Shown here: piece after piece, positions 28,137 to 36,987 of the stretch
Position numbering within the stretch: the first letter of the stretch is position 1
Layout of the letters: every line of letters begins with the position of its first letter
Origin: Blattabacterium cuenoti
GTDB lineage: Bacteria; Bacteroidota; Bacteroidia; Flavobacteriales; Blattabacteriaceae
Reading direction: 5' to 3'
Assembly: GCF_014252375.1 (NCBI RefSeq)
Contig: NZ_CP059221.1
Span: forward strand, 186,001 to 250,000
Length of the DNA: 64,000 nucleotides
Made by a program: the position numbers and the translations under genes
The notes under the pieces: model-generated
Database searches by the model: none
Seen by the model: only the letters and a program-made list of their open reading frames with translations
Told to the model about the DNA's origin: nothing

Positions 28137-29015
28137 ATGAAATATAAAATTTCTTCTTTTATTATGATTTTTTCTTCATTATCTGTTATAATATTTTCGT
28201 TTTATACTTTTCTTAAGAGTTATAATAAAATATTTTATATAAAACATCCAATAACTATATTATTTTTTATAGTAATAGTATTATTATTGATAATATTAGA
28301 ATTTATTAATAATTTAATTTTTAAAAAAAAAATAGAATTTTTATCTGAAAATGATAAAAAAATAATTTTAGAAAAAAATGAGGGAAATTATTTATCTATT
28401 CTTTATAGATTTATATTTAATTATAATAATAAAAAATTAGAAAAAGTAAAAAAAATAGATCATGGATTTGATGGAATTATAGAATTAGATAATGATTTAC
28501 CAATTTGGTGGATACATTTATTTTTATTGACTATTATTTTTTCTACAATTTATTTTTTTTCTTACTTGACACTAGATTTTTCTAATCCTTATAAAGAATA
28601 CAAAATATCTTATGAAAAACAACTAAAGGAAATTAAAATATTTGAAAGGTATGCTCCACAAGCATCTTTAGAAAAATCATTTTTTAAAAAAAATTTAATA
28701 AATGATGGAAAAATTTTATTTGAAGAAAATTGTTCTACTTGTCATCGAAAAGATGGTAGTGGTAGTATTGGACCTAATTTAACAGATGATTATTGGATAA
28801 ATACAGTAGAAAAAGATTTATATAAAAATATATTTTCTATAGTATGGAATGGTAGTAAAAAAAATCCTACAATGCGCGCTTTTGGAAAATCAGGAGAAAT
28901 AAAAGGTAATGATATTGAAAAAATATCTAGTTATGTTTATTTTATAAATAAGAAAAAAATAAAACCAAATCAAAAAAAATCTCCTCAGGGGAAAAAAATA
29001 TTAAAATGGAATTAA
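28137..29015 (+). CDS. ccoP: cbb3-type oxidase subunit III, cytochrome c (CcoP)
   Basis: CcoP passes electrons to CcoO and CcoN. The 292-residue protein has two N-terminal helices (about 5-55), a CcoP_N-like segment around HGFDGIIELDNDLPIWW near 115 followed by another helix, then a single haem c domain with NCSTCHRKDGSG near 200 and an axial Met in NPTMRAFG near 245. Only one haem site is visible, whereas proteobacterial CcoP has two. ccoG is not between ccoP and the fixH-like gene. Confidence 0.93.
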   Translation: MKYKISSFIMIFSSLSVIIFSFYTFLKSYNKIFYIKHPITILFFIVIVLLLIILEFINNLIFKKKIEFLSENDKKIILEKNEGNYLSILYRFIFNYNNKKLEKVKKIDHGFDGIIELDNDLPIWWIHLFLLTIIFSTIYFFSYLTLDFSNPYKEYKISYEKQLKEIKIFERYAPQASLEKSFFKKNLINDGKILFEENCSTCHRKDGSGSIGPNLTDDYWINTVEKDLYKNIFSIVWNGSKKNPTMRAFGKSGEIKGNDIEKISSYVYFINKKKIKPNQKKSPQGKKILKWN

Positions 29016-29044
29016 TAAAATTTTTTTTAACTATAAAATAATTT

Positions 29045-29485
29045 ATGAAAATAAAATTAGGATGGGATACCTGTATAATATTATCAATAGTAACTTTTAT
29101 AAGTTTTATAATTTACATTGCATTTTTTTTTAAAAATATAGATAGTCAGCTTGTATCAGAAAAATATTATGAAGATGAATTAAAATATCAAGAAACTATA
29201 AATGAAAAAAAAAATGCTTTAAAATTATCAGATAAAATAAATATTTTAACTTCACCTTATGGAATTAAGGTAATATTTTATATTTCTAATGGTTATGGTT
29301 CAATAAAATTATTTAGATTTTCTTCTAAAAATTTAGATTTAACAAGATATTTTAATATTTCTGGTAGAAATAAATTATTTATTAATAAAAAATTTTTAAG
29401 GAAAGGATACTATAAAATAATAATTAGATTAAAACATAATAAAACAAAATATTTTTTTGAAAAGAATTTGTACTGGAATGAATAA
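29045..29485 (+). CDS. FixH-family protein
   Basis: FixH-type proteins are associated with assembly of cbb3 oxidase. The 146-residue product has one N-terminal membrane helix (about 8-30, ILSIVTFISFIIYIAFFF), then the family motif VSEKYYEDELKYQE near 40. A beta-rich periplasmic domain follows. It ends the oxidase cluster and lies 12 nt before maeB. Confidence 0.85.
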   Translation: MKIKLGWDTCIILSIVTFISFIIYIAFFFKNIDSQLVSEKYYEDELKYQETINEKKNALKLSDKINILTSPYGIKVIFYISNGYGSIKLFRFSSKNLDLTRYFNISGRNKLFINKKFLRKGYYKIIIRLKHNKTKYFFEKNLYWNE

Positions 29486-29497
29486 AAAAAAAATAAA

Positions 29498-31780
29498 ATG
29501 AAGAAAGTAAAAAAAAATATTCGTGAAGAATCTTTAATTTATCATAGTAAATTTCCATCAGGAAAGATAAAAATTACTCCAACAAAAAAATATAATAGCC
29601 AAAAATATTTATCTTTAGCCTACTCTCCTGGAGTAGCAGAACCTTGTAAAGAGATTGTTAGAAATCCTAAAAATGTATATAAATATACTTCTAAAGGTAA
29701 TTTAGTCGCAGTTGTAACAAACGGATCTGCAGTATTAGGATTAGGTAACATAGGTGCATTAGCTTCTAAACCAGTAATGGAAGGAAAAGCACTATTATTT
29801 AAAATATTTTCAGGAATTGATGTTTTTGATATAGAAATTAATGAATCTGATCCAAAAAAATTTATAAAAATAGTAAAATCTATATCTCCAACTTTTGGTG
29901 GAATTAATATAGAAGATATTAAATCTCCAGAAGCTTTTAACATAGAAAGAACTTTAAAAAAAGAATTAGATATTCCTGTTATGCATGATGATCAAGATGG
30001 AACTGCAATTATTTCAGGTGCTGCATTACTTAATGCAATTTATTATGTAAAAAAAAATATTAATAAAGTAAAAATGATTATTAATGGAGCTGGATCCGCT
30101 GCTATTTCTTGTGCTAGAATATACAAAAAATTAGGAGTTTTATCAAAAAATATTATGATGTTTGATAGCAAAGGATTATTACATAATTCAAGAAATGATT
30201 TAAATAAAGAAAAAAAAGAGTTTTCTATTCATGAAAATAATCACTTTTTTTCATTAAAAGAAGCTATAAAAAATTCAGATATATTTATAGGATTATCTAT
30301 AGGAGGAATATTAACTACTGATATGCTAAAAAGCATGGCAAAAAATCCAATTGTTTTTGCTATGGCTAATCCTGATCCAGAAATTGATTACAATTTAGCA
30401 TTAAAAACTAGATCAGACGTTATTATTGCTACTGGAAGAAGTGATTATCCTAATCAAGTAAATAATGTAATAGGATTTCCATATATTTTTAGAGGAGCTT
30501 TAGATGTACAAGCAAGTATTATTAATGATGAAATGAAATTAGCCGCTGTATATGCTATAGCATCTTTAGCAAAAGAACCTGTTCCTGAACAAGTAAATAT
30601 TGTTTATAATAAAAAAAATATTTTCTTTGGAAAAGAATACATTATACCAAAACCTTTTGATAATAGATTACTTCCTAGAGTCTCTATTGCAGTAGCTAAA
30701 GCTGCTATAAGTACTGGAGTAGCAAAAAATTCAATTTCTAATTGGAAAGTATATGAAGAAACACTTTTTGATAGAATGGGATATGAAAGTAAAATTTTAA
30801 GAATGATAGAAAATAGAGCACGTACAAGTCCTAAAAAAATTGTTTTTTGTAATGGTGATGAATATAATATATTGAAAGCTATTAATATTCTAAATGAAAA
30901 AGGAATAATTCATTCTCCTATAGTATTGGGAAATGAAAATAAAATAAATAATTTAATTAAAGAAAATAAATTAGATTTAAAATTAAAAATTATAGATCCT
31001 GAAGATGAAAAAAATAATGAAATAATAGATAATTATGCAAAAATTCTTTGGAAAAGAAGATGTAGAAAAGGATTAACTTTATATGAATCAAAAATTAGGA
31101 TTAAAAATAATGATCATTTTGGATCTATGATGGTAGATCAAAATGAAGCTGACGTTGTTATTACTGGATATTCTAGAAATTTTTCATTAAGTTTAAAACC
31201 TATTTTAGAAGTCATAGGAAGAAAAAAATCTGATTTTAAAGTAGCTGGTATGATTATATTATTAACAAAAAAAGGCCCATTATTTTTAGCAGATACTGCT
31301 GTTATAATTGATCCAACAAGTGAGGAGTTAGCTAGAATTGCATTAATGACATCTCATGTAGTTAAAGAATTTGATATTGAACCCCATATAGCTATGTTGT
31401 CCTTTCAAAATTTTTCATCACATTCTAAAACATCAAATAAAGTATCTAAAACTGTATCATTTTTACATAAAAAATATCCAAATTTAATAGTTGATGGAGA
31501 ATTACAGCCAGATTTTGCTTTAAATAAATTTTTATTATCTAGTAAATTTCCATTTTCTAAATTAGTAAAAAAAAATGCTAATATATTCATTTTTCCAAAT
31601 CTTGAATCAAGTAATTTAACATATAAATTTATTAGAGGACTAGGTGATATTAAAACTATAGGACCTATTATGTTAGGAATGAATAAACCGGCCCACATAA
31701 TGCAAATACAATCTAGTATAGAAGAGATAGTAAATTTATCCACTATAGCAGTAATTGATGCACAGATTAGAAATAATTAA
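29498..31780 (+). CDS. maeB: NADP-dependent malic enzyme with C-terminal phosphotransacetylase-like domain
   Basis: MaeB decarboxylates malate to pyruvate, feeding pyruvate dehydrogenase. The malic domain covers about 1-420, with LAYSPGVAEPC near 45, MHDDQDGTAI near 163 and the dinucleotide-binding INGAGSAAISCARIY near 192. A phosphate acetyltransferase-like domain (about 430-760) follows, as in the E. coli MaeB class, where it is regulatory. The 760-residue length is standard. It converges with murI, overlapping by 4 nt. Confidence 0.94.
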   Translation: MKKVKKNIREESLIYHSKFPSGKIKITPTKKYNSQKYLSLAYSPGVAEPCKEIVRNPKNVYKYTSKGNLVAVVTNGSAVLGLGNIGALASKPVMEGKALLFKIFSGIDVFDIEINESDPKKFIKIVKSISPTFGGINIEDIKSPEAFNIERTLKKELDIPVMHDDQDGTAIISGAALLNAIYYVKKNINKVKMIINGAGSAAISCARIYKKLGVLSKNIMMFDSKGLLHNSRNDLNKEKKEFSIHENNHFFSLKEAIKNSDIFIGLSIGGILTTDMLKSMAKNPIVFAMANPDPEIDYNLALKTRSDVIIATGRSDYPNQVNNVIGFPYIFRGALDVQASIINDEMKLAAVYAIASLAKEPVPEQVNIVYNKKNIFFGKEYIIPKPFDNRLLPRVSIAVAKAAISTGVAKNSISNWKVYEETLFDRMGYESKILRMIENRARTSPKKIVFCNGDEYNILKAINILNEKGIIHSPIVLGNENKINNLIKENKLDLKLKIIDPEDEKNNEIIDNYAKILWKRRCRKGLTLYESKIRIKNNDHFGSMMVDQNEADVVITGYSRNFSLSLKPILEVIGRKKSDFKVAGMIILLTKKGPLFLADTAVIIDPTSEELARIALMTSHVVKEFDIEPHIAMLSFQNFSSHSKTSNKVSKTVSFLHKKYPNLIVDGELQPDFALNKFLLSSKFPFSKLVKKNANIFIFPNLESSNLTYKFIRGLGDIKTIGPIMLGMNKPAHIMQIQSSIEEIVNLSTIAVIDAQIRNN

Positions 31781-32571
31781 TAATTATATTTTTCTATAAA
31801 ATTACTTTTACCAAATAAATAAACAACCTTTTTTTTAAAAAAAAGGTTGTTATTAGATGTATAATAAAATATTGATGGATTTATACATTGTTTAGAAGAT
31901 AATAATTCTTTTTTTACTAATATTTTTTTTATTTCTTTTACTACTATTTTTTGTACATCAATTAAATGTACTTTACCTCTATAATAATTATTTATTTCAT
32001 TTTTCATATATAAGTAATGAGTACAAGCTAAAATTAATGATTCTATTGATTTTAATTTAAATAAAGAATGATTTATAATATATCTTATTTTTTTTATATT
32101 AAAATTATTTTCTATGAAATATGCTAATAATGGTATAGATATTTGGATAATATTTAAATGATTATAATATTCTTTTATTTTACTTATATAGAAATTTGAT
32201 TTAGCAGTAGAAGGTGTAGTAATAATTCCTATATTTTTATAAGATAAAAATATCTTATCTTTAACTATTGGATCTATTACATTAAATATTAATATTTTAT
32301 TATTAAATTTATTCGATATTATATCAAAAGCATTAGATGTAATTGTATTACAAGCAATTATTATTGCCTTACATTTTTTTTCATAAAGAAATGTTGTTAT
32401 TTTAATTGCATTATTAACAATAAAATTTTTTGATTTATTACCATATGGCATATTAGCACTATCTCCAAAGTATATAAAATATTCGTTTGGCATTTGGTTT
32501 TGTATTTCTTTTGCTATTAAAAGACCACCTATACCAGAATCAAATATACCTATAGGATATTTATTCTTCAT
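31777..32571 (-). CDS. murI: Glutamate racemase
   Basis: MurI makes D-glutamate for peptidoglycan. The 264-residue protein has GIFDSGIGGLLIA near residue 8, IIACNTITSNA near 72 with the first catalytic Cys, and LILACTHYLYM near 182 with the second Cys and its His. The C-terminal codons contain a perfect 30-nt palindrome (31822-31851). Presence of this gene agrees with the mur cluster at 47079-54699. Confidence 0.94.
   Translation of the reverse strand: MKNKYPIGIFDSGIGGLLIAKEIQNQMPNEYFIYFGDSANMPYGNKSKNFIVNNAIKITTFLYEKKCKAIIIACNTITSNAFDIISNKFNNKILIFNVIDPIVKDKIFLSYKNIGIITTPSTAKSNFYISKIKEYYNHLNIIQISIPLLAYFIENNFNIKKIRYIINHSLFKLKSIESLILACTHYLYMKNEINNYYRGKVHLIDVQKIVVKEIKKILVKKELLSSKQCINPSIFYYTSNNNLFFKKKVVYLFGKSNFIEKYNY
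31822..31851. repeat. Perfect 30-nt palindrome inside the murI 3' end
   Basis: The arms aacaacctttttttt and aaaaaaaaggttgtt are exact inverted repeats with no spacer. The palindrome lies 42 nt past the maeB stop on the plus strand and within the last 25 codons of murI on the minus strand. It may shape the 3' end of the maeB transcript; no U-run follows on the plus strand, so a classical terminator is not assured. Confidence 0.6.
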
Positions 32572-32608
32572 AGTTAATTTAGTTAATTTATTATTTAACT
32601 ATAAATTT

Positions 32609-32863
32609 TTATTTAAATTTATTATTGTTAATCATTATTTTTTTATGTAAATATTTTTTTAATCTAGATGCTTTATTTAAATGTATTATATTTTTTTTAG
32701 ATAATTTATCTATCATAGATATTACTTTTGGATAAAAACTTTTATCTTTATTAATCAATAATTTTTTTATAATAGTTCTTGTACTTTTATATAAATATTT
32801 ATTTCTAATACGTTTAATATTATTTTGTCTTATTCTTTTTATTGATGATAAATGATTAGCCAT
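32609..32863 (-). CDS. rpsT: 30S ribosomal protein S20
   Basis: S20 is a small basic helical protein that binds 16S rRNA. I start it at the ATG at 32863 (MANHLSSIKRIRQN), the family N-terminus; a further in-frame ATG at 32869 is possible. Longer in-frame extension would run into tRNA-Glu. The 84-residue product is rich in Lys, Arg and Asn and ends with the ASRLKKYLHKKI helix. It lies 15 nt downstream of tRNA-Glu on the same strand. Confidence 0.92.
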   Translation of the reverse strand: MANHLSSIKRIRQNNIKRIRNKYLYKSTRTIIKKLLINKDKSFYPKVISMIDKLSKKNIIHLNKASRLKKYLHKKIMINNNKFK

Positions 32864-32878
32864 ATTCATAAATTTATG

Positions 32879-32950
32879 TAGCCCATAGGGGAATCGAACC
32901 CCTCTTTCCAGGATGAAAACCTGACGTCCTAACCAATAGACGAATGGGCC
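32879..32950 (-). tRNA. tRNA-Glu (UUC)
   Basis: The reverse complement forms a 72-nt cloverleaf. It has acceptor GGCCCAT/ATGGGCT (with a G-U first pair), D-arm GTCT-ATTGGTTA-GGAC, anticodon loop TTTTCAT with anticodon TTC, and T-arm AGGGG-TTCGATT-CCCCT. The discriminator is A and CCA is not encoded. It is upstream of rpsT in the same orientation. Confidence 0.96.
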
Positions 32951-33020
32951 TAATAACAAATTAAATTTTTTTTATATTTAATACAAGTAATAAATATAAT
33001 TTAATTATACGATTAATTAA

Positions 33021-34283
33021 TCATACTTTATCATTATTCATAATTATAAAACCAATAGATTTTAAATCATTCCAAAAAGAAGGATACGATTTTTTTACGA
33101 CATTTGGTTCTTTTATTTTTAAAATTGGAAAATTATTTAATAATGTAAAAGGGATAAATGACATAGCCATTCTATGATCTTGATAAGTATTTATTTCTAT
33201 AGGATATTTAATATTTTTTTTTATAAAATCTTTTATTTCTAAATGTGATTTTGTAATATTTACAATTATTCCAAATTTATAAAGTTCATTTTGTAATGCT
33301 GCTAATCTATCTGTTTCTTTTATTTTTAAGGTTTCTAATCCATTTATATAACATTTTATTCCAATGGATGCGCAAGTTACAATTATAGTTTGTGCCAAAT
33401 CTGGAGTTTTATTCAAGTTCAATTTAATAAATTTTTTTTGATAAAAATTATCTTTTTTTTTTAAAAAAATTTTATTTTTAATGAAAAATGTCAATATTCC
33501 AAAATATTTTTCATATAAATAAGATACTTCTTTGTCTCCTTGTAAGCTTTTATTAAAGTATGAACTTAACATAATATTACTTTTTTTTGAAACAGTTGCC
33601 ATTGAATAATAATAAGAAGCAGAACTCCAGTCTGATTCTATATGAAAGACTTTTTTTCCTTTTTTTTTATAAGGAAAAATATGGATATATTTTTCTTTCC
33701 ATATAATTTCAATTCCTGATAATGATAAAAGATCAAAAGTCATTTTTATATATGGAATTGACGTTATTTTATTTTCTAAAAAAATTTTTAATCCATTTTT
33801 AAATTTATTTGCAACTAACATTAATGAACTAATATATTGACTACTAACTTTTGCATTTACATAAATTTCTCCTCCTGAAATAGATTTACCAAAAATTTTT
33901 AATGGAGGATATCCAATTTTTTCTAAATAAATAATTTTAGCTCCTAATTTTTTTAGTGCATTAACAAGTATTGAAATAGGTCTTTGTTTCATTCTACTAG
34001 ATCCTGTCAATATTGTTGTTTTATTTTCTTTTATTGCAAGATAAGAAGTTAAAAAACGCATTGCAGTTCCAGCATGATGGATATTAATAACATCATATTC
34101 ATTTTTTAAACTATTTTCTAATACTTTAGTATCATCACAATTAGATAAATTTTCAATATTAATATTTTCTTTATATAAATATTTTATAATTAAAAGACGA
34201 TTTGATATACTTTTAGATCCAGTTATAGATATAGACCCATTTAAACAATTTGTTTTTCTATAAATGTTAATATTATTAGACAT
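33021..34283 (-). CDS. aroA: 3-phosphoshikimate 1-carboxyvinyltransferase (EPSP synthase)
   Basis: AroA joins PEP to shikimate-3-phosphate in chorismate synthesis. The 420-residue protein shows GSKSISNRLLIIKYL near residue 22, HAGTAMRFLTSYLA near 68, KQRPISILVNAL near 105, the KETDRL block near 325 and YQDHRMAMSF near 385. All are in an open frame. It follows the MazG-like gene by 1 nt and lies downstream of the transketolase genes, which make erythrose-4-phosphate for the same pathway. Confidence 0.95.
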   Translation of the reverse strand: MSNNINIYRKTNCLNGSISITGSKSISNRLLIIKYLYKENINIENLSNCDDTKVLENSLKNEYDVINIHHAGTAMRFLTSYLAIKENKTTILTGSSRMKQRPISILVNALKKLGAKIIYLEKIGYPPLKIFGKSISGGEIYVNAKVSSQYISSLMLVANKFKNGLKIFLENKITSIPYIKMTFDLLSLSGIEIIWKEKYIHIFPYKKKGKKVFHIESDWSSASYYYSMATVSKKSNIMLSSYFNKSLQGDKEVSYLYEKYFGILTFFIKNKIFLKKKDNFYQKKFIKLNLNKTPDLAQTIIVTCASIGIKCYINGLETLKIKETDRLAALQNELYKFGIIVNITKSHLEIKDFIKKNIKYPIEINTYQDHRMAMSFIPFTLLNNFPILKIKEPNVVKKSYPSFWNDLKSIGFIIMNNDKV

Positions 34284-34284
34284 A

Positions 34285-34605
34285 TTATCTTAATTCTTTA
34301 TTTTTATGATGTCTATTATAATCTCTATTAGTTTTTTCTATTAGTTTTTTATTAAATGATTTTTCTAAATCAATACCGGTTTGATTAGCCAAACATATTA
34401 CAACAAATAATACATCTGATAGTTCTTTTCCAAGATCTTCATTTATTTCTTCATTTTTATTTGACTGTTCACCATAATTTCTTGCAATAATTCTAGATAC
34501 TTCTCCAACTTCTTCAGACAATAATATAGTATTTGTTAATATATTAAAGTAACGAATACCATTTTTATGTATCCATTTATGAACAATTTTTTGTAGATTA
34601 TTCAT
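34285..34605 (-). CDS. MazG-like nucleotide pyrophosphohydrolase
   Basis: The 106-residue protein has the four-helix MazG layout: LLSEEVGEVSRIIA near residue 30 (EExxE metal ligands) and EDLGKELSDVLFVVICLA near 57 (ExxD). Such proteins hydrolyse NTPs or dNTPs to monophosphates, often for housekeeping; the exact substrate is not known from sequence. It overlaps the transketolase C-terminal gene by 4 nt and precedes aroA by 1 nt. Confidence 0.87.
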   Translation of the reverse strand: MNNLQKIVHKWIHKNGIRYFNILTNTILLSEEVGEVSRIIARNYGEQSNKNEEINEDLGKELSDVLFVVICLANQTGIDLEKSFNKKLIEKTNRDYNRHHKNKELR

Positions 34606-35552
34606 TTAATTTTCCTTTTTAATAAAATTTTTACTTTATCTATAATTGATTCACAATCAATTTTATATTTTTTCATTAATTCTATTGGTTTTCCACTTTC
34701 TCCAAAAGTATCATTAACTGCTATTAATTCTTGAGGAATATTACATTGTTTAGTAGTTATTATTCTTGCAATACTTTCTCCTAGCCCCCCCAAATAATTA
34801 TGTTCTTCAGCAGTAAGAATACATTTTGTTTTATATATTGATTTTAATATTGTTTTTTCATCTATTGGTTTAATTGTATGTACATTAATTATTTCACATT
34901 CAATTCCTTCTTTTTCATATAAAAATTTGTATGCTTTTAATGATTCCCATACTAAATGTCCTGTACTAACAATAGTTACATCCTTACCTTTTTTTAAAAT
35001 TATAGCTTTTCCTATATTGAAATCTTGATTTTTTTCTGTAAAATTTGTAACAGAAGGACGACCAAAACGTAAATATACTGGACCAAAAAATTTAGATATA
35101 GCTATAGTAGCTGCATATGTTTGATTATAATCACATGTATTTATTACAGTCATTCCAGGAAGCATTTTCATTAATCCAATATCTTCTAAACTTTGATGTG
35201 TTGCTCCATCTTCTCCTATAGTTAATCCAGAATGAGATGCACATATTTTTACATTTTTATAAGAATAAGCAATTGATTGACGTATTTGATCATATACACG
35301 AGATGTAGAAAAGTTAGCGAATGTCCCAGTAAATGGAATGTATTCTCCAATACTCAATCCTGCAGCTATACCTATCATATTAGCTTCTGCTATTCCAATC
35401 TGAAAAAATCTATCTGGAAATTTTTTACGAAATTTATCCATATACATAGATTTAGTTAAATCTGCACATAATACAACTATTTTACTATTTTGTTTTCCTA
35501 TAAAAGCCAGTGCATCGCCAAATCCAGCTCTAGTTTCTTTTAATTCTTTCAT
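34602..35552 (-). CDS. Transketolase, C-terminal subunit
   Basis: This is the second half of a split transketolase. The 316 residues cover the pyrimidine-binding domain (about 1-170), with KIVVLCADLTKS, IGIAEANMIGIAAGLS (the catalytic Glu) and PFTGTFANFSTSR. The C-terminal domain (about 185-316) contains EEHNYLGGLGE. With the N-terminal gene 18 nt upstream it forms an active heteromer. The split arrangement is common in flavobacteria. It supplies pentose and erythrose phosphates for his and shikimate synthesis. Confidence 0.92.
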   Translation of the reverse strand: MKELKETRAGFGDALAFIGKQNSKIVVLCADLTKSMYMDKFRKKFPDRFFQIGIAEANMIGIAAGLSIGEYIPFTGTFANFSTSRVYDQIRQSIAYSYKNVKICASHSGLTIGEDGATHQSLEDIGLMKMLPGMTVINTCDYNQTYAATIAISKFFGPVYLRFGRPSVTNFTEKNQDFNIGKAIILKKGKDVTIVSTGHLVWESLKAYKFLYEKEGIECEIINVHTIKPIDEKTILKSIYKTKCILTAEEHNYLGGLGESIARIITTKQCNIPQELIAVNDTFGESGKPIELMKKYKIDCESIIDKVKILLKRKIK

Positions 35553-35570
35553 TTTTAATATTAAATATTA

Positions 35571-36419
35571 TTAATAATCACCTAAACTTTCTGGAAGCTG
35601 AATTAATGCTTTTGTTAATTCATTTTTATTAGGAGCCTTTCCATGCCATTCGTTTTTTCCAACCATAAAATCTACACCATAACCCATTTTAGTATGTAAA
35701 ATAATTAATATAGGTTTTTCATTATTAGTTTTTTTTATTGCTTTTTTTAAAATATTAATAACACTTTTAACATCGTTTCCATTTTTTTCTTCTAAAACTT
35801 CCCAATTAAATGATCTAAATTTTTTATTTAAATCACCAAGAGGCAATACTTGATCAGTGCTACCATCTATTTGTTGCCTATTATAATCTATTGTTGCTAT
35901 ATAATTATCTATTTTTTTAGCTCCAGCATATAATACTGCTTCCCATATTTGACCTTCATTTAATTCTCCATCTCCATGTAAACTAAATACATTAGTATTT
36001 TTTTCATTATCTAATTTTTTTGAAATAGCTGCACCAATAGAGACAGACATACCTTGACCTAGAGATCCTGAAGAAATCCTTATTCCTGGTAATTTATCAT
36101 GTACAGATGGATGCCCTTGTAAACGAGAATTTATCTTTCTAAAAGATGATAGTTCTGAAATAGGGAAAAAACCTGATCTAGCTAATATACTATAATAAAC
36201 AGGAGAGATATGTCCATTTGACAAGAAAAAAATATCTTCTCCTTTTCCATTCATAATAAATTTTTTAGGGTTAAAATTCATTATTTCATTATATAAAGCT
36301 ACAAAATATTCTGTTGAACTTAAAGATCCACCTGGATGTCCAGATTTTGCATTATTAACCATTCTTAGAATATCTCTTCTTACTTGATTACATAAATTTT
36401 TTAAATTACATATATTCAT
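35571..36419 (-). CDS. Transketolase, N-terminal subunit
   Basis: This is the ThDP-binding first half of the split transketolase, 282 residues. It shows NAKSGHPGGSLSSTEYFVALY near residue 23, FFLSNGHISPVYYS near 66, SSGSLGQGMSVSIG near 115 and the ThDP motif GDGELNEGQIWEA near 150. It is first in a tktN-tktC-mazG-aroA unit, with a TAnnTTTG box at 36492-36499. Confidence 0.93.
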   Translation of the reverse strand: MNICNLKNLCNQVRRDILRMVNNAKSGHPGGSLSSTEYFVALYNEIMNFNPKKFIMNGKGEDIFFLSNGHISPVYYSILARSGFFPISELSSFRKINSRLQGHPSVHDKLPGIRISSGSLGQGMSVSIGAAISKKLDNEKNTNVFSLHGDGELNEGQIWEAVLYAGAKKIDNYIATIDYNRQQIDGSTDQVLPLGDLNKKFRSFNWEVLEEKNGNDVKSVINILKKAIKKTNNEKPILIILHTKMGYGVDFMVGKNEWHGKAPNKNELTKALIQLPESLGDY

Positions 36420-36491
36420 TGTTATCGTTCATTAATTTAATTTAATAAAATTAATATTATAAAATTTGTTTTTGTTATTATTAATAAAATA

Positions 36492-36499
36492 CAAAAGTA
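36492..36499 (-). promoter_or_regulatory. TACTTTTG, -7 box for the transketolase operon
   Basis: CAAAAGTA on the plus strand is TACTTTTG toward the transketolase genes (TAnnTTTG consensus), 73 nt before the start codon. No -33 element is seen. Confidence 0.4.
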
Positions 36500-36508
36500 A
36501 TAATTATA

Positions 36509-36931
36509 ATGAACATTATAAATAGAAAAGCAAGATTTCAATATTATTTATTAGATTTTTATATAGCAGGAATACAACTTTTTGGTGAGGAGGTAAAATC
36601 AATAAGAAATAGAAAAGTAAACATATCAGAGAGTTTCTGTCAAATTAAAAATCAAGAAATGTACATTATTAATCTTTATATTGAAAAATATAAGTTTGGA
36701 TCAAATGATTATACAAAAAGAGAAAGAAAGCTATTATTAAAAAAAAGAGAATTAATAAAGATTAGTAAAAAATTGATAAATCCAAAAATCACAATTATTC
36801 CAGTTGAAATTTTTTTTAAAAAAAAAAGATTTGTTAAAATAAAAATATATATAGCAAAAGGTAAAAAAATGTATGATAAACGTAAAAGTAAAAAAAATAA
36901 AGAATTAATTGAAGAAATAAATCAATATTAG
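36509..36931 (+). CDS. smpB: SsrA-binding protein
   Basis: SmpB binds tmRNA and brings it to stalled ribosomes. The 140-residue protein begins IINRKARFQYYLLDFYIAGIQLFGEEVKSIR (family hallmarks: NRKA, Y, and the G-EVKS turn), then SESFCQI and KRERKLLLKK near 80. It ends in a Lys-rich tail (YDKRKSKKNKE). The tmRNA gene itself is not in this window. Confidence 0.94.
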   Translation: MNIINRKARFQYYLLDFYIAGIQLFGEEVKSIRNRKVNISESFCQIKNQEMYIINLYIEKYKFGSNDYTKRERKLLLKKRELIKISKKLINPKITIIPVEIFFKKKRFVKIKIYIAKGKKMYDKRKSKKNKELIEEINQY

Positions 36932-36955
36932 TTATATATTATTCCTTTTTATTTT

Positions 36956-36963
36956 TATATTTG
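36956..36963 (+). promoter_or_regulatory. TATATTTG, -7 box for the outer-membrane barrel gene
   Basis: A perfect TAnnTTTG match lies 24 nt before the ATG at 36988. It overlaps the in-frame TTG at 36961, which argues that 36988 is the true start. Confidence 0.5.
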
Positions 36964-36987
36964 TTTATATATAAAGAAATTTATAGT

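Noticed and set aside
32864-32959. N-terminal extension of rpsT through the tRNA-Glu gene
   Set aside because: The extra codons are the tRNA sequence itself; S20 proteins begin at MANH, which is present at 32863.
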